From contig NC_059486.1 of NCBI RefSeq assembly GCF_018139145.2, positions 3,224,001 to 3,288,000 on the forward strand: a stretch of DNA of 64,000 nucleotides, written 5' to 3'. The stretch is from Gymnogyps californianus (lineage: Eukaryota > Chordata > Aves > Accipitriformes > Cathartidae). A program made the translations under genes and the position numbers. Below the pieces are notes generated by a model. That model made no database searches, was not told where the DNA came from, and saw only the letters and a program-made list of their open reading frames with translations. Position 1 is the stretch's first letter, and each line of letters opens with the position of its first letter. Shown here piece after piece: positions 60,441 through 64,000 of this stretch.

Positions 60441-63400
60441 GTGTGTGTATAGTTTTTTAGGTCGAAGTGTTGGGTTCCCTCTTGAGAGTGAACTATCTGC
60501 TTGGGAAAAGTTTGAACGTGGTTCTCTGCTGTTCTTTCATTCCCAGAAAAATCCCTCATTGAGCCTTAATTGGCTGAGCGGTGTCCTGGTGGCACCTGCT
60601 CCTGTTCTTGTTCATCTGCGGTGGGGTGACCTGAGAAGGGACTGGGTGGGAGATACGATCTGAAGGACCCCAAAAGGTCATCCAGGCCCCAAGGCAGGAT
60701 CAACTAGATTGAAAACTGGAATTTTTGGTCCAAAGGCTCAGGCAGGATTTTGGTAATCCTAGCCATGAGCCAGGCCTCACACAGCACTGGATTTGAATGT
60801 CAACAGCAAAGTGAAGCTCAAAAGCTCAGTAGGTGCTCTGCTAACATCCCATGACTGGGCTGATGCTCACCCAGGAGCTGGGCTTTCTGTGGTGTTGGAG
60901 CCCACCTGTCTCTGCAGCCGAAATCATGTCTAGTTCCCAGTTTGTAGTGACAATATACCTCCAGCCCATGGTACCCGTGGGGCTGCCTTTCCCCATCTCA
61001 AGAGCAGCACGATCCATGCAGGTCTCCCCTCCTTATCCTCCCACCCCACATCCCTTCCAGCCAGTTTGGTGTCTCCCAGTTTACTGCTCCCATACCCTCT
61101 TTTCCACCCCTGTTTCCTGAGTGGCATCTCTGTCTGGATGATACAGAAAGGACAATGTAAACCGAAGGAGAAGGCAGGAGGAGATGGACAGCAATGCAGG
61201 AGGAAGTAAAGGCAGGGATATTTCTCTGTTCTTAGGTCCACATCATAGGCTGCACAAGTAGAAATGCCCAAAGTCTTTTAATTGTGTTATCTTTTGACAC
61301 TGTTGGGCTGTAATTCTTCATTGAAATCGGCTGAAGTGGCTGAGAAATGCTTACCAGGAAGAGGCCGAATCATTCACTCTTCTCCATGTTTAGCCAGAGG
61401 ATGAGTCCCAGGAAGAAGGAAGAACAGCAGGAGCAACTCTGCTTTTGGAGAGTAATATCATTAAGTTTTCCATCAGTGTCCTGCTCTTCCAAGTCATGCA
61501 GAAGGCTGATTCCCCACAGTAAAACAACAGGAAAACCCATCCTCTTTGCAAGGAAAGCCGTAAAAGTTTGGGGTCTGGCATTGCTGGTACTTTATTTTTA
61601 GCTCTTCCTTCTAATCCTTTAAGCCTGTTGTTCCTTTCTGTTTCCTTTTCCCTAAACCAGGAGCTGCAATCATTTGGCCCTGATTCAAAGTCTCAAAGCC
61701 AACGGCAAACCTCCCAGATCCCATGCCAGAGAAGTCTGGTAGGGGCCTAAGGTTTATCTCGTAGAGGGCTCGATCTGAAAGCTGCTGAAGTTGGTTGGAA
61801 TCTTACCACTAACCCTGAGGAGCTTTTTTTACCATACCCTTAAACATACCCTGCCTATCTGGCAGTATCCTGAGTGTACATATTATTTAAAAATGACACG
61901 TGTCGTTGCAAGAAACAGTCTCAAAAGTTTTCTAAACTTTGGTCTAAGACTAGAATTGATCTCGCATACACAATGTGATACCTCAAATAAAGGATAAACC
62001 AAGAAAGACAGCAGGTTAATGACTGGGGAGTCATGGGAATTTCTTCTAAATGTAGATGGCAGAGGGCAACATCATTCACTGGAGTGAAATAAGTGTATGT
62101 ACGTGTGCTTTGGATGCTCTTGAGGGGAAAGGCACTGTCAGGCTGCCCTTTCTGTGCTGCTCTTTGCTGCTTCTCAGTGATCTCTTTTGGATGAACATGG
62201 GCTTCTCATTGCAGGTTTAGACCCTTCTGTGAGACATTCCCAACGTGTGAATAGTCCCGTGACTCCCAGTGCCAGGAGACATTTATTCCCTTCAGTTACT
62301 TACCTCTTTACTATTACTACTACCTCTGCATCAGGCACTACTGTTACTGGTGTCATTTATTAGCAGAGGAAATTACTTCTGGGGAACTCCCAAGGGCTGG
62401 GGTTAGTAATTCTGTACCTGGAGGGGAGAGTTTGATTTCAAATCAAGAAACAGCAGATCTGAAACCCTCCAGACAAGTGTCTTTCAGCTCTGGCTGCAGC
62501 TTTTAGCTTAATTTCTTCCCGCCCCGCCACGGTCTCTCCATTTAAGGCCCACTCATGTAAACATTTATAAGCACGTGATGGTTTTAACAATGATTCATCC
62601 TATTAAAGTCCAAGTGGCTACTCACAGGATGGTTTCCAGAACTAGGCAATAGATATAAAAAGGGCAGGGACCATGACTTTTCTGTGCTATCTCAAGTGGC
62701 TAACACTTTAGACACAACAGGCTCAATTTCAGAGAAGCTGGTCTCCCTTGGCTGTATATTAAAGCTGCTTAGATATATGAATTCCTTCCCCCGTAAATCC
62801 TTTGTGTTCAAATATCCCAAATAGGCTCAGATTGTTGGGGCAGCCCAAGGTTTTCAGGCGGCTCCAGTGACGGTTCAGAGCAGCGGTCTCATGAAAATGG
62901 TCCTGGAAGAAGGAGAGTGGGATGTGACTTTCTATGCACAGCAAGCTTTTATTACCAGCCAAAAAACCAAAAATAATCAAGTTGAGACGTGCCAACTTTT
63001 CATTTTTTTTGACCCAAACAGAGGGCTTCAGGGCAGTAATAGAGAGATACCACTTTGAAAAGCTTTTTTTCCCTGACTTGTGATGCTTGTGTTTTACCTG
63101 GCCCCAAGATGCAGCTGGTGGAAGGGCTGCGGAGCCATGCGTCCGGTCCCCAGCTCGGCACGGGTGTTTGGGAAGCCGCTCGCGTGCATGTCGGAGGCAG
63201 CGGCCAACAGTGGCGGCAGCTCCCAGCTCTGCGTGGGGACCACGTGCTGCCCTGGAGAAGGCACTTAGCTCTCCAGGCTGCGTTCAAGCACTTCAAATAC
63301 CACTGTGAAGTGGCCTGTGTACCCAGAGCGGCTCTGTGCCCCCTGGTCTGGGAACCCCCCGTACCGGCTGGGAAAGGCAGGTTTAACTAGCTCCGTGCTG

Positions 63401-64000
63401 CTACAGACACGCCGACAGTGATGTCCCTACCTGGTGGTGTCACACAGCGTGTCCTCTCATTGCAAGAGTTCTCCAGGAGCCTGATGGGAGGTAGGGAAAA
63501 GCCAGGCAGGATGGAGAAGGGGCAGCCCTGGACTATTTCTTAGCTCCTGTTTGTGAAAGACTCTGAAAGCTGTCTCAGGAAGGGGGCTTTTTTTGATGCC
63601 TCCCTTTGCATTTAGGCAGAGAACCTCAGAGGGATTTCAGGGGGCGTCTACGTGGTCTTTTGCAAGCAGACGTGACCTTCTCTGCCCATACCCTCGGCTG
63701 GCTGGATGTCAGCCAGCTCCGCACTAGAAGGCATGTAGCTTTGTCAGTGTGGTGCTAAGCCTGAGCTATTACCAAAAATAGGAATTAAAAATGCGTTCAA
63801 TGCTTTTTAAAATTATTTTTAAAAAATGGAAAGGAGTAGAGGTTTTACTAGGAAACAGTACGTTTTTCATGTGAGACTTAGATGAAAGCCAAAAAAAAGA
63901 AAGTTGTCCAAAACTGAAGCTATGGCAAAAGTCATATTTTTCATTACAAGATGATTCAATGCAGAGAAATGTTTCACTTTTTTTTTATGATTTATCGACT

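Larger units (their letters stand above)
51490..64000. other. 3' flank of TBX5, no gene seen
   Basis: About 12.5 kb without a supported gene. It holds a conserved-looking homeodomain-rich block (52560-52860), an AAAC microsatellite (53603-53620), possible old SINE remnants (53330-53400, 54975-55045), the CR1 fragment (56540-57260) and a conserved-looking block at 60040-60440. 57300-58000, 59460-59940 and 60850-63700 contain only short open frames with no recognisable product. Confidence 0.7.

Overview
The window holds one protein-coding gene, TBX5, the T-box transcription factor of heart and forelimb. It lies on the + strand with all eight coding exons, part of its 5' flank and about 12.5 kb of 3' flank. 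The host is a vertebrate and most probably a bird. The exons translate to a TBX5 that agrees with the avian form as I remember it. The gene is compact, about 39 kb from start codon to last exon. The only clear transposon is an old CR1 LINE, the typical LINE of birds and reptiles. A non-avian reptile cannot be excluded by eye.

Layout. 1-8840: CpG-rich 5' flank with long C/G and A/T homopolymers and at least three blocks that look like regulatory elements (2830-3070, 6320-6540, 6950-7150). About 8860-9100: weak candidate promoter and non-coding first exon. Then intron 1 up to an acceptor at 12365. Coding exons: 12395-12541, 14380-14474, 17176-17295, 17954-18101, 20365-20517, 29290-29381, 40604-40830 and 49264-49845. 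All introns have GT-AG ends and the exon phases join exactly. The 3' UTR runs to about 51480, where an AATAAA is followed by a GT-rich tract. 51490-64000 is non-coding flank with the CR1 fragment at about 56540-57260.

The last exon does not read through as written. Two runs of C (49434-49438 and 49719-49725) are each one base short of what the conserved protein needs, so the reading frame changes twice. Allowing for both bases gives 521 codons and an intact C-terminus. I read this as homopolymer error in the assembly rather than a dead gene.

Base composition changes along the window. From the start to about 21 kb it is GC- and CpG-rich with many low-complexity tracts. Introns 6-8 and the 3' flank are ordinary, CpG-poor sequence. 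The most useful non-coding observations are clusters of cardiac and limb factor sites: GATA, NKX2-5, MEF2, T-box, TCF/LEF and nuclear-receptor motifs upstream, in intron 6 and in intron 8. There is also a perfect 10-bp inverted repeat with nuclear-receptor half-sites in intron 7. I found no second gene, tRNA, CRISPR array or novel protein system.
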